DNA of 47,988 nt from Chitinophagaceae bacterium (lineage in GTDB: Bacteria; Bacteroidota; Bacteroidia; Chitinophagales; Chitinophagaceae), in assembly GCA_947371755.1 (NCBI GenBank), contig CANBQT010000021.1:1-47988 (forward strand), in the 5' to 3' direction. The number at the start of each line of letters is the position of its first letter. The first letter of the stretch is position 1. The notes under the pieces are model-generated. The model did not search any database and had not been told where the DNA came from. It saw nothing but the letters and a program-made list of their open reading frames with translations. Shown here piece after piece: positions 36,534 to 44,788 of this stretch. The translations under genes and the position numbers were made by a program.

Positions 36534-37496
36534 ATGAGTTTTTTAGGAAAGCTATTCGGAAAAAAAGAAAAGGAAAGTCTGGATCAAGGTTTGCAAAAAA
36601 CCAAAGAAGGCTTTCTTGCAAAGATTACCAAGGCCATAGCTGGTAAGGCAACCATCGATGAAGAAGTGTTGGATAATTTGGAGGAAGCATTGGTAGGTGC
36701 CGATGTGGGTATTGAAACCACTATCAAGATCATAGAAAGAATTGAAAAGCGAGCAAAGGAAGATAAATACCTGGGTACTTCAGAACTAAATACAATCCTG
36801 CAGGAGGAAATCAAAGCCGTTCTGGTAGACGCCTCAGAAGATTCTTATAAGAGTTTTACTGCCCCTCCTGGAAAGAAACCTTATGTTATTCTGGTGGTTG
36901 GTGTGAATGGAGTTGGAAAAACAACTACTATTGGTAAGTTGGCCTATCATTATAAAGCTGCGGGAATGAATGTGGTTTTAGGTGCCGCTGATACTTTTAG
37001 AGCTGCTGCAGTAGATCAATTAACCATTTGGAGCGAAAGAGTAGGTGTGCCTATTGTTAAACAGGCCATGGGTTCAGATCCCAGTGCAGTTGCCTATGAT
37101 ACGGTAGCTAGTGCTGTTTCAAAAAATGCAGATATCGTTATTATCGATACTGCAGGAAGATTGCACAACAAAATCCACTTGATGGAAGAGTTGAGCAAAA
37201 TCAAAAGGGTGATACAAAAGATCATTCCTAATGCACCACATGAAGTAATGTTAGTGTTGGATGGTTCAACTGGTCAGAATGCTGTAGAACAAGCACGCCA
37301 GTTTACTGCAGCAACAGAAGTAACTGCCTTATCTATCACAAAACTGGATGGAACTGCAAAAGGCGGAGTGGTATTAGCGATTGCTGATCAGTTTAAAATA
37401 CCAGTAAAATATATAGGGGTCGGCGAAAAAATTGAAGACTTAATTCTTTTTGATAAAGATGAATTTGTAGATAGTTTATTTAAAATAGCTGACTAA
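36534..37496 (+). CDS. ftsY: Signal recognition particle receptor FtsY
   Basis: A 320-residue SRP GTPase that docks ribosome-SRP complexes at the inner membrane. A short N-terminal part and four-helix N domain (about 1-100) precede the G domain with P-loop GVNGVGKTTTIGKLA, DTFRAAAVDQL, DTAGRLHNKIHLMEEL and TKLDGTAKGG. It ends in the membrane-proximal GVGEKIEDLILFDKDEFVDSLF. The acidic A domain of E. coli FtsY is missing, as in many phyla. It is transcribed separately after the ribosomal terminator. Confidence 0.97.
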   Translation: MSFLGKLFGKKEKESLDQGLQKTKEGFLAKITKAIAGKATIDEEVLDNLEEALVGADVGIETTIKIIERIEKRAKEDKYLGTSELNTILQEEIKAVLVDASEDSYKSFTAPPGKKPYVILVVGVNGVGKTTTIGKLAYHYKAAGMNVVLGAADTFRAAAVDQLTIWSERVGVPIVKQAMGSDPSAVAYDTVASAVSKNADIVIIDTAGRLHNKIHLMEELSKIKRVIQKIIPNAPHEVMLVLDGSTGQNAVEQARQFTAATEVTALSITKLDGTAKGGVVLAIADQFKIPVKYIGVGEKIEDLILFDKDEFVDSLFKIAD

Positions 37497-37555
37497 ACAT
37501 TAAAAAAATCAGTTATTAATAAAGCTATCCTTTTATGCCTTTTGTCTGTAGATAT

Positions 37556-37646
37556 GGGCTTTAGCCCAATGGATTCAGATTGATTGCATTCCCCAGCTTA
37601 AAAGCTGGGGTTAATACATTCCTTTTTTGACTTTTAACTTTTTACT
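37556..37646. repeat. Composite repeat, copy B (inverted)
   Basis: In plus-strand order: short hairpin GGGCT-TT-AGCCC (37556-37567), a 23-base spacer, the long palindrome ccccagcttaaaagctgggg (37591-37610), TTAA, then degenerate heptamers read as AAGTAAAAAGTTAAAAGTC on the minus strand (37623-37646). Read on the minus strand it has the same order as copy A at 26789-26890 and likewise starts at a gene's stop codon. Confidence 0.75.
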
Positions 37647-38128
37647 TAAAAAGTGTACCGAATCCCAAGTCCCCCCCAGGCACTTTCAAAATAATTATAA
37701 CCAATAAAATTAAAAGAAGGTTGCCAATCGAAGCTCACATTCAAAGGAGCACCTTTAATTTTGTAATCCAGACCCAATACTCCATCTACACCAATACTGA
37801 TCCCTGAGTTTCTGGTAGGAAATTGTTGTTTCCAACGATCGCTCCAGATTCCCATATGTGCACCGCCTCCTACATACCACTGTAATCCTTCTATAGTACC
37901 TAGGTCATTATGAATTTCATATAACCCTGTAAGTCTGAATCCGTCTTGAGATATAAAAGCCAAACCCTCCACTGCACGGTTGGATGCAATAAAGTGCTTC
38001 ACGCTTACTGCTCCAGGATACATTTTTAGACCCACAGCAGTTGTATAGCTTGTACCATTATTTTGTTCTTGTGCCTTAATTGAAAAAGCTGCTACTAAAA
38101 TGCAGCAGAATAAGAATAATTTTTTCAT
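37646..38128 (-). CDS. Small secreted beta-barrel-like protein
   Basis: A 160-residue protein with a signal peptide (MKKLFLFCCILVAAFSIKAQ). The mature part is rich in alternating strands (YTTAVGLKMYPGAVSVKHFI, LQWYVGGGAHMGIW, ISIGVDGVLGLDYKI, GGLGIRYTF). The C-terminal GIRYTF with a final Phe is a typical outer-membrane barrel end. The size suits an eight-stranded OmpX/OmpW-like barrel. No specific family is recognised. Its stop codon is the first base triplet of composite repeat copy B. It is divergent from the prenyl synthase gene. Confidence 0.75.
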   Translation of the reverse strand: MKKLFLFCCILVAAFSIKAQEQNNGTSYTTAVGLKMYPGAVSVKHFIASNRAVEGLAFISQDGFRLTGLYEIHNDLGTIEGLQWYVGGGAHMGIWSDRWKQQFPTRNSGISIGVDGVLGLDYKIKGAPLNVSFDWQPSFNFIGYNYFESAWGGLGIRYTF

Positions 38129-38162
38129 GAATCTGTTTTAGTATAGTATCAAAAAATCGTGC

Positions 38163-38170
38163 CAAAAATA
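38163..38170 (-). promoter_or_regulatory. -7 box of the small beta-barrel gene
   Basis: On the minus strand TATTTTTG, a full TAnnTTTG match, 34 bases before the ATG. Confidence 0.4.
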
Positions 38171-38229
38171 AATTCTGATGGCGCAATAGAATAGTTAATA
38201 TTTTATTCCCTTGCATTTGCTTTATTATT

Positions 38230-38237
38230 TAGGTTTG
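38230..38237 (+). promoter_or_regulatory. -7 box directly before the prenyl synthase start
   Basis: TAGGTTTG, then TAGT, then ATG 38242: a four-base gap, predicting a leaderless mRNA. Confidence 0.55.
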
Positions 38238-38241
38238 TAGT

Positions 38242-39207
38242 ATGCATTCATTCAAAGAACTGATTAACGTATTTTCAGCGCATTTTGCCCACCGTCATTT
38301 CCCGGAAAGTCCAGCTACTTTATATGACCCAGGTGAATACTTTTTAGCACTTGGAGGAAAACGGGTACGACCAATTATGTGTTTAATGGGGAATGAACTT
38401 TTCGACGAGATACATCCAGACGCCTATCATGTGGCAAATGCCATTGAGTTATTTCACAATTTCACTTTGATACATGATGATATCATGGATGCTGCGCCTT
38501 TGAGAAGGGGAATGGAAACAGTGCATAAAAAATATGGGGAAAGTACAGCGTTGTTAACAGGCGATGTAATGATGATACAGTCTTATGAGTATTTAAATAA
38601 AATTCATACCAATCACATTCATGCCATTTTGCAATTATTTAATCGAACTGCTAAAGAAGTTTGCGAAGGACAACAATTGGATATGGACTTCGAAAAACAA
38701 TCTCATGTTTCGTTGGATGAATATATAGAAATGATCAGCCTCAAAACTTCAGTGCTACTTGCTGCGAGTTTAGAAATGGGTGCCATCTTAGGTGGAGCAA
38801 GTGCCGGGAATCGTGATCATTTATACGCTTTTGGAAAAAACCTTGGGATAGCTTTTCAGATACAAGATGATTATTTAGATGCATTTGGTGATCCCGAAAA
38901 ATTCGGAAAAGATGTGGGAGGTGATATCCGTCAAAATAAAAAAACATTTTTATTATTACACGCATTAGAAGTAGCAACCGCCGAACAGAAAGCAAATTTG
39001 TTACAAATGATGCAAGATAATCCTGCAGATAAAGTTGAAAAAGTATTGACCATTTTCAAAGCATGTAATGTGGATGATTGGGCAAAATCATTAAAAGAAA
39101 AATATTTACAAACTGCCCTGCAGCATCTGGAAGATATTGCAGTAGTATCCACACGCAAAAAACCTTTAATAGAACTGGCAGACTTTCTCATTCAACGCGA
39201 CTATTAA
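38242..39207 (+). CDS. Trans-prenyl diphosphate synthase
   Basis: A 321-residue all-helical prenyltransferase that extends allylic diphosphates with IPP. It has the first aspartate-rich motif LIHDDIMDAAPLRRG (DDIMD 79-83), KYGESTALLTGDVM, GQQLDMDFE and the second motif FQIQDDYLDAFGDPEKFGKDVGGDIRQNKKTFL. The residues before DDxxD (ELFHNFTLI) lack two aromatic residues at the -4/-5 positions, so the product could be longer than C15, such as C20 or a quinone side chain; this is uncertain. A single-gene unit by its own promoter. Confidence 0.9.
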   Translation: MHSFKELINVFSAHFAHRHFPESPATLYDPGEYFLALGGKRVRPIMCLMGNELFDEIHPDAYHVANAIELFHNFTLIHDDIMDAAPLRRGMETVHKKYGESTALLTGDVMMIQSYEYLNKIHTNHIHAILQLFNRTAKEVCEGQQLDMDFEKQSHVSLDEYIEMISLKTSVLLAASLEMGAILGGASAGNRDHLYAFGKNLGIAFQIQDDYLDAFGDPEKFGKDVGGDIRQNKKTFLLLHALEVATAEQKANLLQMMQDNPADKVEKVLTIFKACNVDDWAKSLKEKYLQTALQHLEDIAVVSTRKKPLIELADFLIQRDY

Positions 39208-39276
39208 ACTGATTTTGCTTTACCCTTGTTCTTTGCTGAATATCCTTTAATTTGAGGCACACAAAAATCATACTGC

Positions 39277-40950
39277 ATGTCGAATTCCTTATTCCGTAAA
39301 AAGTCTTTAGAGACCATACAAAGAGATTATGACGCCGGTTTATTGGAGGGTCATGGAAACGACATGAAGAAAGTGTTACGGGTGAAAGACCTCACCTTCA
39401 TGGGAGTTGCTGCAGTTATTGGCGCTGGAATCTTTTCAACTATTGGAACTGCAGCTTTCAATGGTGGACCGGGTGTGATCTTCTTATTTCTTATTACTGC
39501 TGTAACATGCGGATTCACTGCATTATGCTATGCCGAGTTTGCCTCACGTGTTCCTGTATCAGGTAGTGCCTATACCTATTCTTATGTAAGTTTTGGTGAA
39601 GTAATTGCATGGATCATTGGTTGGGCTTTGATTTTAGAATATGCTATTGGTAATGTGGTAGTGGCAATTTCCTGGAGCGCGTATTTCAATAATTTATTAA
39701 AAGCTATCAATATCAATTTGCCGGAATGGCTTGCAATTGGTCATCAAACAGCTTCAATGGCTTACCATGATGCTATAGCGAGTGGAAAACCTGTTGCAGA
39801 TTTGGTGTATACAACCGCACCGGAAATATTTGGAATGAAATTCATTATTAATCTTCCTGCTTTTATTATTGTAGGATTAATAACCATATTGGCATATATC
39901 GGAATTAGTGAAAGTAAGAAGAGTGCGAACTTTATGGTAGGACTGAAAATTGTGGTACTTATATTTATTGCCATTATTGGATTTTGGTATATTTTTTCAG
40001 AAGGTACAACAGGTAATTGGTCTCCTTTTCTTCCTAATGGAATGACTGGAGTATTGAAGGGCGTATCATCCGTATTCTTCGCCTATATTGGTTTTGATGC
40101 AATCTCTACAACTGCTGAAGAATGTGCTAATCCCAAACGGGATCTGCCCAGAGGCATGATGTATTCTTTATTAATCTGTACTGTGATTTATGTGATTACG
40201 ACATTAGTAATTACAGGTATGGTAAACTTCAAAGAATTTGAAGGTGTAGCCGATCCACTCGCTTATGTATTTGATAAAATACACATGCAGAAAATCGGGT
40301 TCATCATTTCTGTGAGTGCTGTAATTGCATCTACCAGTGTTTTGCTGGTTTTTCAAATTGGTCAGCCAAGAATTTGGATGAGCATGAGCAGAGATGGTTT
40401 GTTGCCCAAGAAATTCAGCAAGCTCAGCACCCGTTATAAAACTCCAGGGTTTGCTACTATTATGACAGGTTTTCTGGTTGGAATCCCGGTACTTTTTGTG
40501 GATGATAAATTGATGACTGATTTAACGAGCATAGGAACCCTATTTGCTTTTGTTTTGGTTTGCGGTGGGGTATTGGTGTTGCCTAGGTTAGCAAAAGAGC
40601 AAGGTAAATTCCAATTACCTTATATCAATGGTCAATTTATTATTCCGGCAATTGTGGCTTTGTTTGCCATTCTTTTCAGAGAAAGAATTCTGTCTGACTT
40701 TTCTAATATAGCTACAGAAGCTTATCAGGAGATTTTATTTTTGATTTTTGTAACTGCTTCAGCGATACTTGCCATACTCAGTTTTTTACGAAAATATTCT
40801 GTGATCCCAGTAGCTGGTGTGCTTTGTTGTTTATACCTGATGATCGAAATACCAGGTAAAAGCTGGATGGTTTTCTTTGGTTGGATGGCACTAGGTCTGA
40901 GCATTTATTTAGCTTATGGCAGGAGCCGAAGTAAACTGGCAAAATCCTAA
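39277..40950 (+). CDS. APC-family amino-acid permease
   Basis: A 557-residue inner-membrane transporter with about 14 helices. It begins with a cytoplasmic segment (SLETIQRDYDAG), then VKDLTFMGVAAVIGAGIFSTIGTAA, where GAGIF is the substrate-binding glycine motif of the APC superfamily. SVFFAYIGFDAISTTAEECANPKRDLPRG is typical of the cationic amino-acid transporter (CAT) subfamily. Lys/Arg or other amino-acid uptake is likely. It is 69 bases downstream of the prenyl synthase; no terminator was found in between. Confidence 0.92.
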   Translation: MSNSLFRKKSLETIQRDYDAGLLEGHGNDMKKVLRVKDLTFMGVAAVIGAGIFSTIGTAAFNGGPGVIFLFLITAVTCGFTALCYAEFASRVPVSGSAYTYSYVSFGEVIAWIIGWALILEYAIGNVVVAISWSAYFNNLLKAININLPEWLAIGHQTASMAYHDAIASGKPVADLVYTTAPEIFGMKFIINLPAFIIVGLITILAYIGISESKKSANFMVGLKIVVLIFIAIIGFWYIFSEGTTGNWSPFLPNGMTGVLKGVSSVFFAYIGFDAISTTAEECANPKRDLPRGMMYSLLICTVIYVITTLVITGMVNFKEFEGVADPLAYVFDKIHMQKIGFIISVSAVIASTSVLLVFQIGQPRIWMSMSRDGLLPKKFSKLSTRYKTPGFATIMTGFLVGIPVLFVDDKLMTDLTSIGTLFAFVLVCGGVLVLPRLAKEQGKFQLPYINGQFIIPAIVALFAILFRERILSDFSNIATEAYQEILFLIFVTASAILAILSFLRKYSVIPVAGVLCCLYLMIEIPGKSWMVFFGWMALGLSIYLAYGRSRSKLAKS

Positions 40951-40961
40951 AAACAGATAAG

Positions 40962-40993
40962 TTGTTCTGCTAATTGCAACTAACGTAAATTTG
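40962..40993 (+). promoter_or_regulatory. Promoter of the DUF2027/Smr gene
   Basis: TTG (40962-40964), 21 bases, then TAAATTTG (40986-40993), 23 bases before the ATG. Confidence 0.55.
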
Positions 40994-41016
40994 CCGCTTA
41001 TAAAAGTATCAGAAGG

Positions 41017-42042
41017 ATGAAGTACCAAGTTGGTGACGATATATTGGTTTTATTGAGCAATGAAGAAGGTAAGGTCATAGAGATCATTGATGATAAAGTG
41101 GTTTTGATTGAAGTGAGGGGGGTAAAGTTTCCTGCCTATATGGATCAGATCGATTTCCCTTATTTTAAGCGGTTCACCGAAAAGAAAGCAGCAGAAAAAA
41201 AAGCACCACCTAAAATTTTTATTGATCAGGTCCCAAAAGAAAAACCACAACCAGCTAAGGTTCGCATTGCGGATGGTGTATGGTTAAGCTTACTTCCCAA
41301 GTTTGCGATAGATGATTTTAATGATGAAGTAGTTGAATTGTTGAAAATATATTTAATGAATCATACGGAGAAACCGTATCATTTTACCTATCAGCAACAA
41401 TTCATGGGGGATACCAATTTTGAATTGGTATCTGAGATACAACCCTTTCATGATTTCTATATTCACGATATAAATTTTGCATCGGTAAACGATAGCTTAT
41501 CATTTGCTGTTGATTTTTCATTATTGAATCCAGAAAAAAAGAAAGCGGCACATTTTGAAACTTCTTTGAAAATAAAGCCAAAACAAATCTTTCAAAAAAT
41601 TGAAGCTTTAAAAGATAAGAACCTACCTACGATACCTTATTTGCTATTCGAACATTATCCAGATAAAATAGAAGAAGATAAATTTGAATTGAGTGCTTTG
41701 GCAGCAAAAGGGTTTAAAATATATGATGCATCAAAAGGTCGCCAACATTTACCACCCGCAAGGTCTGTAGTGGATCTTCATATCGAAAAGTTATCGAACG
41801 ACTGGAAACACCTGAGCAATTTTGAAATATTAACGATCCAATTAAATGAATTTGAAAAGCAAATGGATCTGGCAATTGCCCATTATCAACCATCCATCAT
41901 CATGATTCATGGAGTAGGCGTTGGTAAGTTGAAAGACGAAATTCATGAGATACTAAAAGCAAAAAGAGAAGTCAAAAATTTCTTCAATAAATACGATCCC
42001 AGATTTGGCTATGGGGCTACAGAGATTTTCTTCCAATTCTAG
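41017..42042 (+). CDS. DUF2027 and Smr-domain protein
   Basis: A 341-residue cytoplasmic protein. The N-terminal 60 residues (YQVGDDILVLLSNEEGKVIEIIDDKVVLIEVRGVKFP) form an SH3-like DUF2027 start. A central beta-rich domain (about 90-190) follows, and the C-terminal Smr domain (about 245-341) has VVDLHIEKL, IIMIHGVGVGKLKDEIHEIL and FGYGATEIFF. Smr domains of the MutS2 C-terminus nick DNA or RNA, and MutS2 itself acts on collided ribosomes. The HGxGxG loop is intact, so it may be active. The standalone version is common in Bacteroidota; its substrate is unknown. Confidence 0.85.
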   Translation: MKYQVGDDILVLLSNEEGKVIEIIDDKVVLIEVRGVKFPAYMDQIDFPYFKRFTEKKAAEKKAPPKIFIDQVPKEKPQPAKVRIADGVWLSLLPKFAIDDFNDEVVELLKIYLMNHTEKPYHFTYQQQFMGDTNFELVSEIQPFHDFYIHDINFASVNDSLSFAVDFSLLNPEKKKAAHFETSLKIKPKQIFQKIEALKDKNLPTIPYLLFEHYPDKIEEDKFELSALAAKGFKIYDASKGRQHLPPARSVVDLHIEKLSNDWKHLSNFEILTIQLNEFEKQMDLAIAHYQPSIIMIHGVGVGKLKDEIHEILKAKREVKNFFNKYDPRFGYGATEIFFQF

Positions 42043-42079
42043 TGGACGTAGAAATTCAGTCCTACTAATCTTTACTAAC

Positions 42080-42087
42080 TATATTTG
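42080..42087 (+). promoter_or_regulatory. rnpB -7 box
   Basis: TATATTTG, a full match, ending five bases before the predicted 5' end of RNase P RNA (CTACAAACC at 42093). This spacing calibrates the -7 to start distance in this genome. Confidence 0.6.
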
Positions 42088-42092
42088 CAACG

Positions 42093-42441
42093 CTACAAAC
42101 CCGAGCTATCGCTCCAATGAAAATTGGGGAGGAAAGTCCGGACAGCACAGAGCAACCCACCGGTTAATGGCCGGCATCCCGATTTATCGGGAGAGAGATA
42201 GTGCCACAGAAAATAACTACCAATGAGCAATCATTGGAAAAGGTGAAAATGTGCGGTAAAAGCGCACGGTTCTTCAGGGTAACTTGAGGGGCGGGTAAAC
42301 CTTGGGTGTTGTAATGCCACGTATAGGAACGTTCGAAAGCGGCTCGCTTGAGTTCCAGGGTAGGCAGCTAGATCCTGTAAGTAATTGCAGGGCCAGATAA
42401 ATGATAGTTTAGAAACAGAATCCGGCTTACGAGGTTTGTAG
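42093..42441 (+). ncRNA. rnpB: RNase P RNA, bacterial class A
   Basis: The catalytic RNA that cuts the 5' leader of precursor tRNAs. The universal core is clear: GAGGAAAGTCCGGACAGCAC near the 5' end (about 42130-42150) and AGAAACAGAATCCGGCTTAC near the 3' end. P1 is formed by CTACAAACC (42093-42101) and GGTTTGTAG (42433-42441), which fixes both ends at about 349 nt. Other helices are visible, for example GCATCCCGATTTATCGGGA and GTGCGGTAAAAGCGCAC. Open frames across it on both strands are not genes. It sits between the Smr gene and prfB, in the same direction. Confidence 0.95.
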
Positions 42442-42461
42442 TATTTTAAAAAGCAATCACT

Positions 42462-42469
42462 TACATTTG
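42462..42469 (+). promoter_or_regulatory. -7 box directly before the prfB start
   Basis: TACATTTG, then TTGC, then ATG 42474. The four-base gap predicts a leaderless mRNA. Its -33 region overlaps the last bases of rnpB. Confidence 0.55.
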
Positions 42470-42473
42470 TTGC

Positions 42474-43563
42474 ATGACACAGGAGCAGATTAAAGATATG
42501 AGAGACCGCGTTTTGGTTTTGAGGAGGTTTCTTTGACGTTGAGAACCGCACATATAAAGTAGATACTGATCGCCAACTTTCTTTATCACCCGGATTTTGG
42601 GATGATAATCAAAGAGCCACGGCAATCATGAAGGAAATTAAAGTAAACGAATACTGGCTTAAAATGTATCAGACGGTAGATACCTCTGTAGAGGATTTTG
42701 CCGTATTGTTTGATTTCTGGAAGGCCGGCGATGCTTCTGAAACAGAAGCTAAGGAAGCGCATGAGCAAGCAATTGGTTTGATTGAAGATGCAGAATTCAA
42801 AAGTACACTCAATAAACCCGAAGATGAATTGCCAGCGGTATTACAGATCAATGCAGGTGCAGGTGGTACAGAAAGTTGTGATTGGGCTGAAATGCTATTA
42901 AGAATGTATCGGATGTATGGAGACAAACAGGGCTGGAAAGTTACAGAAATAGATTATCAGGAAGGAGATGGTGCTGGTATTAAAAGTGCCACACTTCAAT
43001 TTGATGGTGATTTCGCCTATGGTTTCCTGAAAGCAGAAAGCGGGGTACATCGTTTGGTTAGAATTTCTCCTTTTGATAGTAATGCAAGAAGACATACATC
43101 ATTCGCTTCTGTATATGTGTATCCATTAATTGATGATAGTATTGATATTGAAGTGAATCCTGCAGATCTCGAATGGGCCTTTTATAGAAGTGGTGGAAGT
43201 GGTGGTCAAAATGTAAATAAAGTTGAAACAGCAGTTAGATTAAAACATGGACCAAGTGGATTCATCATTGAATGTCAGCAGGCTCGTACACAGGGTGAAA
43301 ATAGAGAATTGGCGATGAAAATGTTGAAGAGTCGATTGTATGAAGAGGAACTAAGAAAAAGACAGGAAGTTTTAAATGCAACCAATGCAGGTAAGAAAAA
43401 AATTGAGTGGGGTAGTCAAATTCGCAGTTATGTTTTCCATCCTTATAAAATGATCAAAGATCATCGAACTGATTACGAAGTTGGAAATGTGGGTCCAATC
43501 ATGGATGGTGAACTGGATGGTTTTATAAAGGCTTATCTGATGTCTGAAAAAGAAGATAAATAA
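42474..43563 (+). CDS. prfB: Peptide chain release factor 2 (programmed +1 frameshift)
   Basis: RF2 ends translation at UGA and UAA. The full gene is joined from 42474-42533 (20 codons, [20 protein letters not shown]) and 42535-43563 ([10 protein letters not shown] onward), giving about 362 residues, normal for RF2. Ribosomes must skip one base at CTT-TGA-C. The downstream part has the stop-codon recognition tripeptide SPF ([16 protein letters not shown]) and the catalytic GGQ in [11 protein letters not shown]. Annotating only from the internal ATG at 42628 would lose the first 51 residues. A terminator shared with nhaA follows. Confidence 0.95.
42522..42537 (+). promoter_or_regulatory. prfB autoregulatory +1 frameshift site
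   Basis: AGGAGG-TTT-CTT-TGA-C: a perfect SD-like element three bases before the CTT slippery codon, then in-frame TGA followed by C, the weakest stop context. Low RF2 gives more frameshifting and so more RF2. Confidence 0.93.
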
Positions 43564-43568
43564 AAATA

Positions 43569-44759
43569 TTAAGCCTCTATTCGAGGCTTTTTTTCTAGTA
43601 TAAACCAAAGGTATCCAATAATAATCGCTGAAAAGGATGCAACCAATACAGATACTTTAGCGATATTTTGGGTGGGTACTTCTTCAAAGGCGAGTGTTGA
43701 AATAAAAATGCTCATCGTAAATCCAATACCTGCCAGAATACCCGCACCAATTAGTTTATACAGGTTTACACCTTCAGGTAATTCTGCCCATTTCCTCTTT
43801 ACGATATAGTAGCTAAATGCTGTAATGCCAAGAGGTTTGCCTAAACACAATCCTAATTTAATACCCCAGCTTAATTTTGTATTCAAAGCTGCTAAGCTTC
43901 CACTTGGCAATGGAATGGCAGTGTTGGCTAAAGCAAAAATTGGAATAATAATAAAGTAAACGGGCAAGTGTATTTTTGATTCAAATTTTTTCAGTAGATC
44001 AGTCGGCACCATAAATGCAAAGATCACTCCCGCTACGGTTGCATGTATCCCAGAATTAAACATGCAATACCATAAAGCAATACCGCAGATTATCTGCCAA
44101 ATGCCAAATGAAACTTTTTTGAGATTGAGTAAATAAATAGATCCTGTAAAAAAAATGATTCCAAACAGATACCCTAAATGCAATTCACTTCCATAAAATA
44201 TTGCGATTACGATTATTGCACCAAGGTCATCAATGATAGCAAGTGCTGTTAAAAAAACTTTCAATCCCGTTGGAATTCTTTTTCCCAATAGCGCTGCTGC
44301 CCCTAGTGTAAAGGCAATATCTGTAGCAGTAGGAATAGCCCAGCCCCTGATATTATCAGTCCCTTTGTTGATCAAAGAAAATAGTATGGCAGGAACAATC
44401 ATTCCACCTATGGCTGCAAAAATCGGCAATAAAGATTGTTTGATAGAAGCAAGTTCCCCTTGCATCATTTCTCTTTTAATTTCCATTCCTGCTAGGAAGA
44501 AAAATAATGCCATCAACCCATCGTTGATAATTAATAAGGGACTATTTGGTAGGTTCAATCCCAGTAAATGAATATGATGTTCATCTGTACCTGAAAAACT
44601 ATCGTTCCATAAAGACAAATATCTCACCCCTAATTCACCCCAATTGGTGAGGATCAATGAAAGTGCCGTACAAACTAATAAGCTGATCCCTATTGATCTA
44701 CTATCATGTAAAAAATGATGGATTGGATGAAACAAATACTTTTTAATACGGACCTTCAT
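43569..44759 (-). CDS. nhaA: Na+/H+ antiporter NhaA
   Basis: A 396-residue inner-membrane antiporter with about 12 helices. It has the ion-binding aspartate pair in LTALAIIDDLGAIIVIAIFYGS, IKREMMQGELAS, PTATDIAFTLGAAALLGKRIP and GKPLGI. It exports sodium in exchange for protons, giving pH and salt tolerance. Its last codons (KKPRIEA, stop at 43569-43571) lie inside the hairpin that terminates prfB from the other side. The OstA-like gene is upstream on the same strand with a 29-base gap, so they may be co-transcribed. Confidence 0.96.
   Translation of the reverse strand: MKVRIKKYLFHPIHHFLHDSRSIGISLLVCTALSLILTNWGELGVRYLSLWNDSFSGTDEHHIHLLGLNLPNSPLLIINDGLMALFFFLAGMEIKREMMQGELASIKQSLLPIFAAIGGMIVPAILFSLINKGTDNIRGWAIPTATDIAFTLGAAALLGKRIPTGLKVFLTALAIIDDLGAIIVIAIFYGSELHLGYLFGIIFFTGSIYLLNLKKVSFGIWQIICGIALWYCMFNSGIHATVAGVIFAFMVPTDLLKKFESKIHLPVYFIIIPIFALANTAIPLPSGSLAALNTKLSWGIKLGLCLGKPLGITAFSYYIVKRKWAELPEGVNLYKLIGAGILAGIGFTMSIFISTLAFEEVPTQNIAKVSVLVASFSAIIIGYLWFILEKKPRIEA
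43571..43595 (+). terminator. prfB terminator inside the nhaA 3' end
   Basis: Stem AAGCCTC / GAGGCTT with a five-base loop and a T7 run on the plus strand. The hairpin also encodes the last residues of NhaA on the opposite strand. Confidence 0.8.
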
Positions 44760-44788
44760 AATTGGAAATTACAAAAAGCATTTGATTA

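Noticed and set aside
42005..42551. Open frames on both strands across the RNase P RNA region
   Set aside because: They overlap conserved rnpB core sequences and the prfB 5' end; the RNA explains the sequence.
42628..43563. prfB starting at the internal ATG 42628
   Set aside because: The protein would lack the first 51 residues; the upstream frameshift site gives a full-length RF2.
44233..44571. 112-codon open frame opposite nhaA
   Set aside because: A shadow of the conserved NhaA coding sequence, with no recognisable family.
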